DNA of 61,436 nucleotides from an uncultured Lachnospiraceae bacterium. Its GTDB lineage: Bacteria; Bacillota; Clostridia; Lachnospirales; Lachnospiraceae. A program made the position numbers and the translations under genes. The DNA lies in the NCBI GenBank assembly GCA_947630485.1, contig CANRHU010000010.1, positions 1 to 61,436 of the forward strand, written 5' to 3'. Shown piece by piece: positions 61,315 to 61,436 of the stretch (position 1 is the stretch's first letter; each line of letters opens with the position of its first letter). The notes under the pieces were generated by a model. It had not been told where the DNA came from. It did not search any database and saw only the letters and a list, made by a program, of their open reading frames with translations.

Positions 61315-61436
61315 TTACACAATCTCCTCCAGCGCGCAGATCTCCACGCCCTCCGCCGTAAGCGCCGCGCGGATCTTCTCCACGAACGCCAGCGCCTTCG
61401 CGCCGTCCCCGTGGACGCAGACGGAATCCGCCCGGA
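61315..61436 (-). CDS. pxpA: 5-oxoprolinase subunit A (LamB/YcsF), C-terminal end only
   Basis: The last 40 codons of a gene that continues outside the window: ADSVCVHGDGAKALAFVEKI, then RAALTAEGVEICALEEIV. V-C-V-H-G-D is the conserved end motif of the LamB/YcsF family, which with PxpB and PxpC opens 5-oxoproline to glutamate. The gene runs leftward and stops 125 bases before the toxin gene. Confidence 0.82.
   Translation of the reverse strand, partial: RADSVCVHGDGAKALAFVEKIRAALTAEGVEICALEEIV

Overview
The window looks like a chromosomal segment of a gut-type Clostridia bacterium, most likely Lachnospiraceae (inference). The reasons are strong AGGAGG ribosome sites, sigma-A promoters, a PPi-type phosphofructokinase, a ruvA-ruvB-zapA-U32 order, LplA/B/YtcP-type sugar transport with a YesS-like AraC regulator, and a Hol-Tox-like type I toxin. 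No tRNA, rRNA, CRISPR array, insertion sequence or prophage was seen.

Layout. 0-3.3 kb: methyltransferase and acetyltransferase genes plus two lipoproteins. 3.4-11.2 kb: a heterodimeric ABC exporter, two MFS carriers, an XRE regulator and an HD phosphohydrolase, all leftward. 11.4-15.9 kb: a YihY membrane protein, phosphofructokinase, M32 carboxypeptidase and a Nudix hydrolase. 15.9-37.2 kb: a large glycan/sugar-acid locus. 37.2-46.2 kb: a wall and division block (PBP, FtsW/RodA-like, U32 protease, ZapA), an aldo-keto reductase and RuvAB. 46.3-61.4 kb: alpha-galactosidase, YprB-like nuclease, NlpC/P60 hydrolase, cytidylate-kinase-like protein, AsnA, PepC, a DUF234 ATPase, a sugar-phosphate transferase next to decayed genes, Xpt, IlvE, a type I toxin-antitoxin pair and the end of a PxpA gene.

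The locus at 15.9-37.2 kb is the strongest candidate for an undescribed system. Fourteen leftward genes encode a GH105 hydrolase, a membrane AraC regulator, a sugar-binding lipoprotein, two permeases, a FucI-like isomerase, a VAO-type FAD dehydrogenase, a two-cluster Fe-S protein, a class II aldolase, a PfkB kinase, an FGGY kinase, a single-chain EtfB-EtfA fusion, an IolB-type isomerase and a GH2 glycosidase; a GH28 gene is divergent. My reading is import of a short pectin-like or other glycan, intracellular depolymerisation, then isomerisation, phosphorylation and aldol cleavage, with one oxidation passed to an electron-transferring flavoprotein. The substrate cannot be told from the sequence.

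A second unusual signal is a family of intergenic hairpin repeats at nine loci, seven of them between 48.8 and 60.9 kb. Short hairpins are separated by a constant GCATGGAAATAC-like spacer. One hairpin type is nearly invariant; the other keeps its core while its arms differ from copy to copy yet stay self-complementary. Copies sit in 5' leaders, at gene ends and over stop codons.
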